A stretch of 64,000 nucleotides of DNA from an uncultured Flammeovirgaceae bacterium. GTDB lineage: Bacteria > Bacteroidota > Bacteroidia > Cytophagales > Cyclobacteriaceae. The stretch is from contig CAKZYJ010000512.1 of assembly GCA_937884755.1 (NCBI GenBank), forward strand, positions 62,001 to 126,000, read 5' to 3'. Position 1 is the stretch's first letter, and each line of letters opens with the position of its first letter. This document shows, piece by piece, positions 26,912 through 36,806 of this stretch. The notes below the pieces were generated by a model. The model was given only the letters and a program-made list of their open reading frames with translations, had not been told where the DNA came from and ran no database searches. A program made the position numbers and the translations under genes.

Positions 26912-28508
26912 ATCAAGTAGTTCACGAAGTTCTACCAATGTATTGGCATCTTCAGCTGATTTATCCAATCGCCATCTCAGTATGCGGGGAAACCGCAAAG
27001 CAACCCCAGATTTATGTCGGCTGGATCGCTGAATACCTTCAAAAGCAATTTCAAACACCAATTCCGGATTCACCGAACGAACCGGTCCGAATTTCTCGCG
27101 GGTATTACGTTTCACAAAAGCATCTACTTTACGAATCTCGTCGTCAGTTAATCCCGAGTAAGCTTTGGCGAATGGGACCAATCGTTGACTCCCGTTGTAT
27201 TCATCCCAGACAGCAAAGGTGTAATCGGTGTACAATCCCGACCGTCTGCCGGTACCGCGCTGAGCGTTAATCAGCACTCCGTCAATGGTAAGCGGATCAA
27301 CCTTCCACTTCCACCAGTCGCCTCGCTTGCGACCTACTTGGTACGTACTATTTTTTCTTTTGATCATAAAGCCCTCGGCCATTAGCGAGCGAGATTGTTC
27401 TCTCAAGTTAGCTAGCACTTTCCAGTCAGCTGCCTCCACCACATCTGACAACTGAAAAGGAGGAATAGATTCTTTGGTATTCTCATATAATTCCTTCAGT
27501 TGTTTTCTTCTTTTTTCTAGCGGCGATTCTCTAATATCATCTCCGTCCCATTCCAGAAGGTCGTAGGCTCTAACTACAATTGGAGCGTTTTTTAGAATTG
27601 TTTTAGTGACATTTTTCCTCCCTATCCGGGTTTGCAATAGAAAAACTTAAAATTTCACCATCGATGAAGGGCAAGATCTCTCCATCGATCACCGTTCCGG
27701 ATGGCAAATTCTCCCGAAAAACCACCAGCTCAGGAAATTTATCGGTTAGCAAATCTTCTCCTCTAGACCAGATATAAAGCTTATTTTCACGCACAATGAT
27801 CTGGGAGCGGATACCGTCCCACTTCCATTCCACTTGCCAGTCAGAAACCGGGCCTAAGTCGGGAATCTCTTCCGTATTGACTGGGTGAGCTAGGAAGAAA
27901 GGGTAGGGGCGAGAGAGGTTATCTTCCTGGTTTTCCTCCAACACTAGTGATTTAAACGAAACGGTATTGGGGTTCCAGTTACCCATTAAGCGGTGAGCTA
28001 CCAAGGTTTTATCTAGCTGATTTTGTTCGGCCAGTGCCCGAATAGCAAGGTTTTGCGAAACCCCAATTCTAAAGCTGCTGGTCATGAGCTTGGTGAAAAC
28101 AAATCGTTCTGGCTGGGTCATCTGCTGCCAGGCGACCAGTATTTTTTCCTTCTTCTCGCTTTCATCTAATTTAGCTAGGTCTTGCAAATAGTCTATCCAG
28201 TAAGCTAAAGGCTGATCTTGAGATTTAGTAGGAGGAGGGAGTAATAACGAAATGGTTTCAGCCAAATCACCCACAAATGAATAAGATTCACGGAATAGCC
28301 ATTCGGGTAATTCTGCTAGTTCCATCGCCCAACTTTTCAGTAGGGTAGAGTTTACGGGGCGTTTAGGGCGTTTGTGGCTAAAGAATGCTATCGTCCAAAG
28401 TTTATCTCGATCGGGGGCGGTAGCAAAATAATCTTTCAGTAAAGCTACTTTGTCGTTAGTTTTGTTGGTCTGATCTAGCTGAACAAATAACTGAGCAAAC
28501 TGCTTCAT
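26894..28508 (-). pseudogene. ATP-dependent DNA ligase interrupted by a frameshift
   Basis: Two frames together cover a ligase of about 530 residues. The first (ATG at 28508 to a stop at 27603) holds the N-terminal DNA-binding domain and the adenylation motif VEWKWDGIRSQ with Lys229 (KxDG), and DGEIL. The second (27637 to 26894) continues LQTRIGRKNVTK, then motif EGFMIKRK, WWKWKVDP and a C-terminal OB domain ending RFPRILRWRLDK. The break lies at a five-base A run at 27641-27645 (T run on the coding strand). Removing one base restores reading as LSFLLQTRIGRKN. Beyond the break the first frame adds only about 12 unrelated residues. It may be a real inactivation or a sequencing error. Ligase-associated helicase or nuclease genes are not adjacent. 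Confidence 0.85.
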
Positions 28509-28577
28509 AATCAGAAAATCGAACTTGCGAAACGATCAAATGTTTTGTATCTCGCTAGCCGTGACCAACCGCCTATC

Positions 28578-29984
28578 ATGAAGAAATTTTTATCCTACAC
28601 GCTGTTTTTCGCATTGATATCAGCACCAACTTTCTCCCAAAATTTACCTTCTAAACCAAACATCATTGTGTTTATTGCCGATGACGCAGGCTGGAGAGAC
28701 TTTGGTTGCTACGGCAATTCCGCTATCAGAACTCCAACTATAGACCAGTTAGCCGAAACGGGTATTCGCTTTAACAACGTTTTTTTACCATCGCCCCAGT
28801 GTAGTCCAACCCGCACCAGTTTACTGATCGGCCAGTTTCCCCACACCCTTCGTACCGAAGATTTACACACACCGTTGGAGAAGGGTCAGAAAGTAGTTCC
28901 TCACTATCTGAAAGAAGCTGATTACTACAGTGCTTTATTAGGTAAGTCACATATTGGGGAATCAGCCACCGGGCAGTTCGACTATTTCAATCCGGGTAAA
29001 GGAAACCCTCGGGGGGAAGACCTCAAAACAGTACTAACAGAAGCGGGTGATCAGCCGTTTTTTGTCTGGTTTGCCTTTTTTGATCCCCACCGCAGCTATC
29101 AACCTAATACGATTGCCAATAGTCATGACCCTTCCGAAGTAATCATTCCTCCCTATTTGGCCGATACCCCGGAAACCCGTCAGGATTTAGCTATGTACTA
29201 CGATGAAATCGGCCGAATGGATAGTACAATGGGAAGCGCTCTGAAAATTTTAGAAGATGCTGGGAAGCGGGAAAATACGATTATCATTTTTATGAGCGAT
29301 AATGGCAAACCATTCACCCGAGCCAAAGGAACTCTTTACGATGAAGGAATTAAAACTCCGTTTATTATAAACTGGTCAGAGGCTATTCAGGATGCTAGGG
29401 TCGATAATCAACTATTGACCACCCTCAGACTGGCACCAACAATACTAGACCTAGCGGGAGTAGAAACACCACCTTCAATGTTCGGAAATAGTTTTGCGGA
29501 AAACCTGGTTCAGGAACAATCCATTGCAGATGAATACGTTTTTAGCGAAAGAAACTGGCACGATTGTGACGAACATATGCGCAGTGTCCGAAGCGATAGC
29601 TTCAAATTAATTGTCAATAGCTATATCAACTTGCCCCACGGTACTGCGGCTGATCTGGCGGGAAGTCTATCGCATCAATCACTGTTACGACTAAAAGAAC
29701 GAGGGGAGCTGAATCAGGCGCAGTCATTAATTTTTCAGGTACCTAGACCCGAAATAGAGTTTTATGATGTAAAAAATGATCCGTATGAGCTAAATAATCT
29801 GGCTTTTCAGTCTAAATATCGTCCGCTAATTCAGAAGCATTATGCGATTTTACAGCGGTGGATGGAAGAAACCGATGATTTTATGCCGCATTTTCGCAGA
29901 AGGTACGATAACACTGATAGGGTAAGTGGGACAATGTATCGGCGAGGTCGGCCCGAAATGTACGCCCCTTTGCCAGATAAATAA
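28578..29984 (+). CDS. Exported sulfatase (type I, Cys type)
   Basis: From ATG 28578 this is a 468-residue protein with a signal peptide (MKKFLSYTLFFALISAPTFS). PNIIVFIADDAGWRDFGCYG supplies the first metal ligands (two Asp). The formylglycine motif is CSPTR with Cys75. Other motifs are GLLGKSHIGE-like ALLGKSHIGE near 118-127 and FMSDNGKPFTRAKG near 240. A sulfatase-modifying enzyme elsewhere must convert Cys75 to formylglycine. It resembles heparan N-sulfatase/SGSH-like members that strip sulfate from marine or animal polysaccharides. No polysaccharide-utilisation genes (SusC/D, glycosidases) are adjacent, so the substrate is open. Confidence 0.92.
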   Translation: MKKFLSYTLFFALISAPTFSQNLPSKPNIIVFIADDAGWRDFGCYGNSAIRTPTIDQLAETGIRFNNVFLPSPQCSPTRTSLLIGQFPHTLRTEDLHTPLEKGQKVVPHYLKEADYYSALLGKSHIGESATGQFDYFNPGKGNPRGEDLKTVLTEAGDQPFFVWFAFFDPHRSYQPNTIANSHDPSEVIIPPYLADTPETRQDLAMYYDEIGRMDSTMGSALKILEDAGKRENTIIIFMSDNGKPFTRAKGTLYDEGIKTPFIINWSEAIQDARVDNQLLTTLRLAPTILDLAGVETPPSMFGNSFAENLVQEQSIADEYVFSERNWHDCDEHMRSVRSDSFKLIVNSYINLPHGTAADLAGSLSHQSLLRLKERGELNQAQSLIFQVPRPEIEFYDVKNDPYELNNLAFQSKYRPLIQKHYAILQRWMEETDDFMPHFRRRYDNTDRVSGTMYRRGRPEMYAPLPDK

Positions 29985-30145
29985 AAATAATACAATAGTT
30001 TAACAATAATATAATAAAAATTAAAGTTGAATAATCAGTTAAATGAGTGAAAAGTAAGTTTTTCCGAGAAATATATAAGCTAAGTGCTAAACAAAGATGA
30101 ATATTTGCAATGTATTAGCTTAAACACTGTTTCTCGCTGCTTGAG

Positions 30146-30538
30146 ATGAGATTTGTAAGTTCTACCACAAAGTACATTATTGTCGGAATGATGCTTTCGG
30201 CATGTCATCGAGGAATGATCTGCCCGGCTTTTCAGAGCAGCTTCATTTTGGATGATAGCGTACGAACTGAACATTTCTCGCTATTTGAAGGCGATACTAG
30301 TTTCATTCCCAAGCAATTCATAACAGATAAAGGTCGTTACGGAATTATCGACGAGATCAGTTACTCCAAAAGATACAACGATATCAAAACGGTAGAAATG
30401 GTGACGGTATTTCCTCCCGGCGAATCGGTCTCTATGGATTCCGCTTACGTTGATCCTCTCGCCGCACCTGATGATCCGTTCATGTCTCCCGCCGATACTA
30501 CCGAGACCCCGATTATTACCAATCAGAACCCTCAGTAG
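30146..30538 (+). CDS. Small lipoprotein with CPAFQSSFI motif
   Basis: This 130-residue lipoprotein has a lipobox LSAC at Cys20. Soon after comes ICPAFQSSFILDD, a segment I associate with a lineage-specific lipoprotein family in Cytophagales. The middle is charged, and the C-terminus is Pro/Asp/Thr-rich and looks disordered (DPLAAPDDPFMSPADTTETP). No enzyme motif is seen. It ends one base before the convergent leuS stop. An 8-bp inverted repeat (TAAGCTAA/TTAGCTTA, 30076-30083 and 30115-30122) lies just upstream. Confidence 0.7.
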   Translation: MRFVSSTTKYIIVGMMLSACHRGMICPAFQSSFILDDSVRTEHFSLFEGDTSFIPKQFITDKGRYGIIDEISYSKRYNDIKTVEMVTVFPPGESVSMDSAYVDPLAAPDDPFMSPADTTETPIITNQNPQ

Positions 30539-30539
30539 C

Positions 30540-33308
30540 CTAAATAACGATATTTACGATTCGCTTAGTTACTACAATTACTCGCTTCGGCGTTTTTCCT
30601 TCCGTCCATCGCTGTACAGTTTCATCTGCTAAAACTTGCTGTTCAATGTCTTCTTTAGAAGTCTCTAGTGAGAAGTTCATTTTGGTTCGTACTTTTCCAT
30701 TGATTGAAATAGGATACTCATGGGTATCTTCAATCAGGTATTTCTCATCGTAAACCGGAAAAGTTGCCAAGACAATACTATCGTCGTGTCCTAATTTTTG
30801 CCAGAGTTCTTCTGCAACGTGAGGAGCAAAGGGGGAAAGGATGATTAATAAGTCGTTGAGAATCTGCCGTTTCCTGCACTTAAGCGAAGTAAGCTCGTTT
30901 ACGCAAATCATAAAACTACTAACCGTAGTATTGAAAGAATAACTTTCAATGTCTTCTTGGGCCTTTTTAATGGTCTTATGCAGTGTTTTTAGCTCGGCAT
31001 TGGTTGCTGCTTCATCCGATACCGAAAATTGCTCATTATCATCATGGAATAATCGCCAGAGCTTGCGTAAAAACTTAAATACTCCATCAATGCCGTTAGT
31101 GTTCCAAGGTTTAGACTGCTCCAGTGGCCCTAGGAACATCTCGTAAAGTCTTAGCGTATCCGCCCCGTATTGTTCCACTACATCATCCGGGTTTACCACA
31201 TTGAACAGTCGTTTAGACATTTTCTCCACTTCCGATCCACAGATGTATTGACCATTCTCCAGAATAAATTCGGCTTCTACCAAATCTTCTCGCCAGTTTC
31301 GGAATGCGTCTAGGTCTAACACATCGTTGGTGACCAAAGAAATATCTACATGCATGGGCGATACTTCGTACTGGTTCTTCAGTCTGTAGGAGACAAATTG
31401 GTTTTTCCCCTGTACTCGATACACAATGCTAGATTGCCCCTGAATCATGCCCTGATTGATGAGTTTTTTATAAGGTTCGTCTACGGTAACAAAACCTCGG
31501 TCGTACAAGAACTTCGTCCAGAACCGGGAATAGAGCAAATGGCCAGTAGCGTGTTCGGTGCCGCCAATGTACAAATCCACACTCTCCCAATAAGACTGCT
31601 TTTCTTTACTTACCATCTCCTCATCGTTTTGAGGGTCCATGTAGCGGAAATGGTACCAGGATGACCCTGCCCATCCGGGCATGGTGGTTAACTCGTACGG
31701 ATAAGCGTTTTGGTACTTCCAGTCGGTAGCCCGCCCTAAGGGTGGCTCACCGGTTTCAGTGGGTTTGTATTCATCTACTGAGGGCAACTCTAATGGTAAT
31801 TCTGATTGGTCAATGAGGTAGGGAATATCATTCTTAAAGTAGACTGGCACTGGTTCGCCCCAGTAACGTTGACGGCTAAATACCGCGTCCCGCATTTTAT
31901 AATTTACTTTGGCAACTCCCACTCCTAACTCTTCAGCTTTATTAATCGCCGCCTTAATGGCATCGTGAGAGTCCATGCCATTCATAAAATCGGAATTAAT
32001 GATAGTTCCGTGTTTTATCTCGGTAGGGTCTTCCAGGTTTTCGGTACCTTCAATCACGAGTACAATTGGTAGGTCAAAATGTTGGGCGAAGCGAAAATCC
32101 CGATCGTCTGATGAAGGCACGCCCATGACTACGCCCGTGCCATAACCGGCTAGTACGTAATCGGCTACCCAGATAGGCACAGGTTCATTAGACAATGGGT
32201 TGATTGCGTAGGAACCAGTAAACACCCCTGATACAGTTTTAACATCAGCCATCCGGTCTCGTTCCGAGCGGTTAACTGCTGTTTCTACGTAAGCCGACAC
32301 TTCATCTTTGCGATCAGTCGCAGTAAGTTGGTCAATTAGCTCATGTTCCGGGGCTAAAGTGATGTAGGTAACCCCAAAGGTGGTATCAGGCCGGGTAGTA
32401 AATGCTGTAAGCGTAATATCTGAATCTTGCACCCGAAAATCCAATTCACAGCCGTTGGAGCGGCCAATCCAGTTGCGCTGCATTTCCTTTAGCGAATCAG
32501 TCCAGTCAATGCGTGCAAGCCCCTCCAACAAGCGGTCGGCGTAGGCGGTGATTCGCATCATCCACTGCTTCATTTTTTTACGTTCAACCGGGTAACCACC
32601 CCGTTCGGAAAAGCCGTCTTTTACTTCGTCGTTAGCCAACACGGTGCCCATAGCCGGGCACCAATTAACTACGGTATCAGCCAGATAGGTAAGACGATAG
32701 TTAAGTAGCATTTTTTGCTGTTCATCCTCTGACATATCCTTCCACTCTGCCGCTGAGAACTGAGGGGTTTCATCATCACAAGCGGCTTGTACTAATTCGT
32801 TTCCTTCTTCCTCAAATTTGGAAATTAACGTTTCAATGGGTTCAGCTTTATCCGTGGTTTGATCGTACCAGCTTTCAAATAACTGCATGAAAATCCACTG
32901 CGTCCAGTGGTAGAAGTTTGGGCTGCTGGTCTGCACCTCCCGGCTCCAATCGTAGGAAAAACCGAGGTTTTTGAGTTGCTGTTTATAACGATTAATATTC
33001 TCGGCAGTGGTAATTTCTGGATGTTGCCCGGTTTGAATGGCGTACTGCTCGGCAGGTAAACCGAAGGAATCGAATCCCATTGGGTGCAATACATTAAATC
33101 CTTTCAAGCGCTTGTAGCGGCTGACAATATCGGAAGCAATATAACCCAACGGATGACCTACGTGCAGTCCTGCTCCGGAAGGATAGGGGAACATATCGAG
33201 TACGTAGTACTTGGGCTTGGTGAGGTCTACTTCAACGTGGTAAATATTATTATCGCGCCAGTGCTTTTGCCACTTTTTTTCAATAGCCTGAGAATCGTAT
33301 GATGCCAT
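30540..33308 (-). CDS. leuS: Leucine--tRNA ligase
   Basis: This 922-residue class I synthetase charges tRNA-Leu with leucine. The HIGH-type motif is HVGH (49-52) after PYPSGAGL, and the second signature is KMSKR (696-700). The editing (CP1) domain sits in between, with [14 protein letters not shown] near residue 303-316. The C-terminal anticodon-binding and tail domains are complete, and the length suits Bacteroidota. The ATG at 33308 is clear. A cognate tRNA-Leu(UAG) gene lies 10 kb away in this window. Confidence 0.97.
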   Translation of the reverse strand: MASYDSQAIEKKWQKHWRDNNIYHVEVDLTKPKYYVLDMFPYPSGAGLHVGHPLGYIASDIVSRYKRLKGFNVLHPMGFDSFGLPAEQYAIQTGQHPEITTAENINRYKQQLKNLGFSYDWSREVQTSSPNFYHWTQWIFMQLFESWYDQTTDKAEPIETLISKFEEEGNELVQAACDDETPQFSAAEWKDMSEDEQQKMLLNYRLTYLADTVVNWCPAMGTVLANDEVKDGFSERGGYPVERKKMKQWMMRITAYADRLLEGLARIDWTDSLKEMQRNWIGRSNGCELDFRVQDSDITLTAFTTRPDTTFGVTYITLAPEHELIDQLTATDRKDEVSAYVETAVNRSERDRMADVKTVSGVFTGSYAINPLSNEPVPIWVADYVLAGYGTGVVMGVPSSDDRDFRFAQHFDLPIVLVIEGTENLEDPTEIKHGTIINSDFMNGMDSHDAIKAAINKAEELGVGVAKVNYKMRDAVFSRQRYWGEPVPVYFKNDIPYLIDQSELPLELPSVDEYKPTETGEPPLGRATDWKYQNAYPYELTTMPGWAGSSWYHFRYMDPQNDEEMVSKEKQSYWESVDLYIGGTEHATGHLLYSRFWTKFLYDRGFVTVDEPYKKLINQGMIQGQSSIVYRVQGKNQFVSYRLKNQYEVSPMHVDISLVTNDVLDLDAFRNWREDLVEAEFILENGQYICGSEVEKMSKRLFNVVNPDDVVEQYGADTLRLYEMFLGPLEQSKPWNTNGIDGVFKFLRKLWRLFHDDNEQFSVSDEAATNAELKTLHKTIKKAQEDIESYSFNTTVSSFMICVNELTSLKCRKRQILNDLLIILSPFAPHVAEELWQKLGHDDSIVLATFPVYDEKYLIEDTHEYPISINGKVRTKMNFSLETSKEDIEQQVLADETVQRWTEGKTPKRVIVVTKRIVNIVI

Positions 33309-33387
33309 ATTGACCGTTCATTTTTTGAAATGCCAAAATTAGCAGATTTAGGCTAGAAACAATAGTAGATAATCGTCAATCACTTTT

Positions 33388-34293
33388 TCAATAAGTAGCC
33401 TTCGCCTTCGCAATAGATTTCCAACTTTTCTCAAGCCAATTGGTAAACTGATTTGGTTTTTGAGCATAGATTTTCTTTCCCAGAATGATCGCTTCCTGTT
33501 GATGAGTCTTTCGGCGAGTAGCGATAAATTCAAATAGTAGCTGCCAATTGGAATCGCCTTTGAGCTTTGAGTTCAGGATAGTTTCGTGGAGTACGAAGAG
33601 GTCATGCTCAGCCCCTAAGGAATCAGTAAGTTGGTGAAGCTCACCTTCCCAAACATCCAGCATAGCTGGCCAAACTTCTCGGATTGTATATAGCTGATAA
33701 CGGAGATACTTAGCCCGTTTTCGCCACTCGTGAAAGTTTTCAGGATCAGGATCTTTGATTACTACTTTCATCATGTTTCTTCCCCGAGCGTATACTTTCT
33801 CCAGTCCATTAGCCAAAGCATCAAAACCTTCTTCATCCAATTCATAATTTGTAATGTATTCTTCGGCATTCGTTAATTTGTATTTAGTTTTTTTGGGGAG
33901 TTGATCACGATTAATCTGGTAGCGGGTTACGGCTGCTTTTTTGGCTGATAAATGGTGAACCACGGTATTCAATAGACTCTTCAGAGTGGGTTGCTTCACT
34001 TGATTGTGTAGCGTAGATACAACCTCCAGTAGTGCCGCAGTATCACGTGCCTCAGACAGCAATCTGCCAATATCTCTGAAGTAGGCATTAGTTTTCTTAT
34101 AAGTGTTAGACGGTACTGAGAGACGTGCCAACCGCAGCACGGCTCGAATTTTTTTTAATTCTTTACGAGCTTCGTGAATACCTGCGTGATGGTTATTGGA
34201 TTGAAGGGCTGAACGGCAACTCTCTACTTGGAGGGTAAGTATTTCCTGTATTTGCGATGATACATCATTTTTGACTGATAGGGTAGTTTTCAT
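33388..34293 (-). CDS. CHAD domain protein
   Basis: This 301-residue, largely helical and basic protein has the CHAD signatures: HEARKELKKIRAVLRLAR near residue 39-56, DIGRLLSEARDTAALLE near 72-88, FHEWRKRAKYLRYQL near 183-197 and LGAEHDLFVLHE near 227-238. CHAD domains bind inorganic polyphosphate through conserved Lys, Arg and His residues and are often linked to polyphosphate granules. No CYTH domain or ppk gene is next to it, so this is a stand-alone CHAD protein. It is 79 bases from leuS on the same strand and may be cotranscribed with it. Confidence 0.9.
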   Translation of the reverse strand: MKTTLSVKNDVSSQIQEILTLQVESCRSALQSNNHHAGIHEARKELKKIRAVLRLARLSVPSNTYKKTNAYFRDIGRLLSEARDTAALLEVVSTLHNQVKQPTLKSLLNTVVHHLSAKKAAVTRYQINRDQLPKKTKYKLTNAEEYITNYELDEEGFDALANGLEKVYARGRNMMKVVIKDPDPENFHEWRKRAKYLRYQLYTIREVWPAMLDVWEGELHQLTDSLGAEHDLFVLHETILNSKLKGDSNWQLLFEFIATRRKTHQQEAIILGKKIYAQKPNQFTNWLEKSWKSIAKAKATY

Positions 34294-34364
34294 AGTAATA
34301 ACAGCCTTGTTTCATTAACATAATAAATTCAAAATCAGTTATTTATAATAAATATATCGAACTT

Positions 34365-35120
34365 TTAGATTATATCTTGAATAGTCTGGAAAGGGTGGAT
34401 GTATCCAATTTTTGCCAATGTGTGCTGATAGTCTTGGGCTTCCTCTGGCCAGTTCGCTAACTCTAGTTTGCCCTTCGGTAATCGTAAATTAGCTTCACTT
34501 GAGTCAAAATAGCTGCTAGAAATGTGTTGAAAGGGTAGGTGATAAACTCCAGAAACCTCGCGGTGATGGATAAAAAAATAGACCAAGTCAACTACATCAT
34601 CCGCGAAAGTAATTGACAGTATTTCAGGTGTTGCCTTATCAGATGTTAACCTTGACAATAACGTTGGTAGCTTAATGGTTTGTAACTGATTTTCACCAGG
34701 ATTACTTTCTACTTGATCAGAGAGAAAGTAAAGATTTTGTACGATCAATACCGACCAAAAAAATGGAGTAGTAAGGTTCTTGGTAAGTCTATAAAATAAG
34801 CCTTCCTGCTCAGTCAACGCCAAAAAAGGTATCTGAAATTGATAGGCTGCTTGCCAGAAATCGGCAAATAGCGTTTGATTAATAGTTGCTTGGAGAGAAT
34901 CGCACCAAATGATGAATTCAATTTCGTCAGCTTGATCTTTGATCCAATCGTTTAGTTGAGAATAGCTAACCCAATGCCAGTACTGAACCGACTGCTGAAC
35001 TAGTTCATCGCTAATCGTATCGTTCACACCAGTTAAAACCAGGTAGTTAAAATTTTCTTCATTTAATTTCTTGGCCACCATTTGGCCGATTTGGGTTGGC
35101 GCACCCACAATTACTATCAT
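34365..35120 (-). CDS. Rossmann-fold NAD(P)-binding protein, divergent
   Basis: From ATG 35120 this is a 251-residue protein. The frame is open to 35246, but that would run into the divergent queD gene, and MIVIVGAPTQIGQMVAKKL makes a natural start. The Gly-rich loop VGAPTQIGQ is a degenerate form of the epimerase/NmrA-type GxxGxxG. The middle (WCDSLQATINQT) and the end (SGVYHLPFQHISS) resemble extended SDRs acting on nucleotide sugars or as redox sensors. No Tyr-x3-Lys catalytic pair is evident, so it may not be an active reductase. Function unknown. Confidence 0.6.
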   Translation of the reverse strand: MIVIVGAPTQIGQMVAKKLNEENFNYLVLTGVNDTISDELVQQSVQYWHWVSYSQLNDWIKDQADEIEFIIWCDSLQATINQTLFADFWQAAYQFQIPFLALTEQEGLFYRLTKNLTTPFFWSVLIVQNLYFLSDQVESNPGENQLQTIKLPTLLSRLTSDKATPEILSITFADDVVDLVYFFIHHREVSGVYHLPFQHISSSYFDSSEANLRLPKGKLELANWPEEAQDYQHTLAKIGYIHPFQTIQDII

Positions 35121-35177
35121 GTGTTTTGGAAGGTTATTGAGTAAGTCTAAAGAACTGAATATAGCGGACGGATTGTT

Positions 35178-35185
35178 TATATTTG
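35178..35185 (+). promoter_or_regulatory. Candidate -7 box (TATATTTG) for the queD-lpxB operon
   Basis: TATATTTG matches TAnnTTTG and lies 19 bases before the queD ATG at 35205, predicting a short leader. It would drive the tightly packed operon through the EEP hydrolase gene. Confidence 0.45.
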
Positions 35186-35204
35186 CAAAAAATCGCGCAG
35201 AATC

Positions 35205-35687
35205 ATGATATACGTGAGCCGAAAGGAGCATTTTAACGCTGCCCACAAGTTATATAATCCGAATTGGACTAGAGAAAGGAACGAAGAAGTGTTTGGACCT
35301 TGCGCCAACGAAAACTGGCACGGTCATAACTTTGAACTTATTGTCACGGTTAAAGGTAAGCCTGATCCTGAGACGGGCTTTGTGGTTGACCTGAAACAAC
35401 TTAGCCAGATCATTAAGAAATCTATCATCGACAAGGTAGATCACAAAAATCTTAATGTTGATGTAGATTTCATGCGAGGTAAGATGGCTAGCTGTGAAAT
35501 TCTAGTAGAAGAGTTTTGGAAAATTCTCGCTCCCGAAGTTGCCAAAATAACCTCTCGTGGACAGCTACATTCCATACGGTTATTTGAAACCCGGAATAAT
35601 TTTGTGGAGTTTTTTGGCGAAGGTTTAGATCTAAGCCATTCAGTAACGATACCTCAGGAACATCCGGAACCTGCCCTAGAAGCATGA
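35205..35687 (+). CDS. queD: 6-pyruvoyl-tetrahydropterin synthase / QueD family
   Basis: This 160-residue T-fold enzyme acts on dihydroneopterin triphosphate. Zinc ligands are His14 (FNAAH) and His39 and His41 in WHGHN. The catalytic Cys33 lies in CANENWHGH, a Cys-x5-HGH spacing like 6-pyruvoyl-tetrahydropterin synthase (PTPS) of biopterin synthesis, rather than the Cys-x3-HGH I recall for classical QueD. Asp79-His80 in VDHKNLNVDV match the PTPS relay. So it may serve queuosine or biopterin synthesis; annotation pipelines would call it queD. Its TGA overlaps the lpxB ATG (ATGA). First gene of a compact operon. Confidence 0.85.
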   Translation: MIYVSRKEHFNAAHKLYNPNWTRERNEEVFGPCANENWHGHNFELIVTVKGKPDPETGFVVDLKQLSQIIKKSIIDKVDHKNLNVDVDFMRGKMASCEILVEEFWKILAPEVAKITSRGQLHSIRLFETRNNFVEFFGEGLDLSHSVTIPQEHPEPALEA

Positions 35688-36805
35688 AATATTACTTAGT
35701 TGCCGGAGAGCGCTCCGGCGACCTTCACGGTGGGAATCTAATTCGGCAGATTCACCGACTTGATCCTAATGCTCAGGTTCGCTGTTGGGGTGGGGATGCT
35801 ATGCAAGGGGCTGGGGCCGAGTTGGTAACGCATTACCGCGATATGGCCTTTATGGGATTCCTGGAGGTGGTAAAGAACTTAAAGACCATTAGCAACTTCC
35901 TAAAAATTTGTAAACAAGATCTACTAAGCTTCCAACCAGATGCCGTTATTCTGATTGATTATCCGGGCTTTAACTTGCGGATTGCCAAATTTGCCAAGAA
36001 ACAAGGTTGGCCAGTCTACTACTACATCGCACCCAAAACCTGGGCCTGGAATGCCAAAAGAACTCACAAGTTACGTAAATACGTAGACCGAGTCTTTTCT
36101 ATTCTACCCTTTGAAGAATCCTTCTTTAAAAAATACGACGTAAATGTTACTTACGTAGGCAACCCCCTGCTAGATGCTATTGATGGTTTTCAGCCCGACC
36201 CAATGTTCCGTACTCAACAAAATATTCCACAAAAATCTATCATTGCCTTACTGCCGGGTAGTCGAAAACAGGAAATTGAAAATGTATTGTCAGTCATGTT
36301 GGAAGTAGTGTCCCGTTTCCCAGAAGCTCACTTTGTGGTTGCTGCGGTAGGTAATCTTCCGGCCTATTATTATAATCTGGTACGATCTCATTCGCAGGTA
36401 AGTATAGTGACTGATCAAACTTATCAGGTTTTGCAGATAGCTGACCTAGCCATTGTTACTTCGGGTACTGCAACGTTGGAAACTGCTTTATTTAATGTTC
36501 CTCAGATAGTGGTTTATAAAACCAGTACCGTCTCTTACCGAATAGCTAGAACGCTTATCCGAGTTCCCTACATTTCATTGGTCAATTTAATTATGGACCG
36601 TGAGGTGGTTCCTGAGCTTATCCAGAATGATTTTTCATCTGATAACATAGGCGAAATAGCCCGAGAGCTGGTGACCAACAGTTCTCGTCGGGTATCGCAG
36701 TTAAATGCCTATTCAGAATTACGTCAGAACCTAGGCACTTATCCAAGTTCGTGTAAGGTAGCTGAAGAAGTGGTAAACGAAATATCTTTAAAGCAGCAAT
36801 TTTAG
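35684..36805 (+). CDS. lpxB: Lipid-A-disaccharide synthase
   Basis: This 373-residue GT19 glycosyltransferase joins UDP-diacylglucosamine and lipid X to form the lipid A disaccharide at the inner membrane. It opens YYLVAGERSGDLHGGNLI, the family N-terminus with a Ser-Gly-Asp motif. Later motifs are FMGFLEVVKNL, YYYIAPKTWAWNAKR near 112-126, YVGNPLLDA near 158 and LLPGSRKQEIEN near 188. VTSGTATLETALFNVPQIVVYK near 262-283 is the UDP-binding segment. Translation is coupled to queD (4-base overlap), and cutC follows after one base. The organism is therefore Gram-negative with lipid A. Confidence 0.96.
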   Translation: MKYYLVAGERSGDLHGGNLIRQIHRLDPNAQVRCWGGDAMQGAGAELVTHYRDMAFMGFLEVVKNLKTISNFLKICKQDLLSFQPDAVILIDYPGFNLRIAKFAKKQGWPVYYYIAPKTWAWNAKRTHKLRKYVDRVFSILPFEESFFKKYDVNVTYVGNPLLDAIDGFQPDPMFRTQQNIPQKSIIALLPGSRKQEIENVLSVMLEVVSRFPEAHFVVAAVGNLPAYYYNLVRSHSQVSIVTDQTYQVLQIADLAIVTSGTATLETALFNVPQIVVYKTSTVSYRIARTLIRVPYISLVNLIMDREVVPELIQNDFSSDNIGEIARELVTNSSRRVSQLNAYSELRQNLGTYPSSCKVAEEVVNEISLKQQF

Positions 36806-36806
36806 T

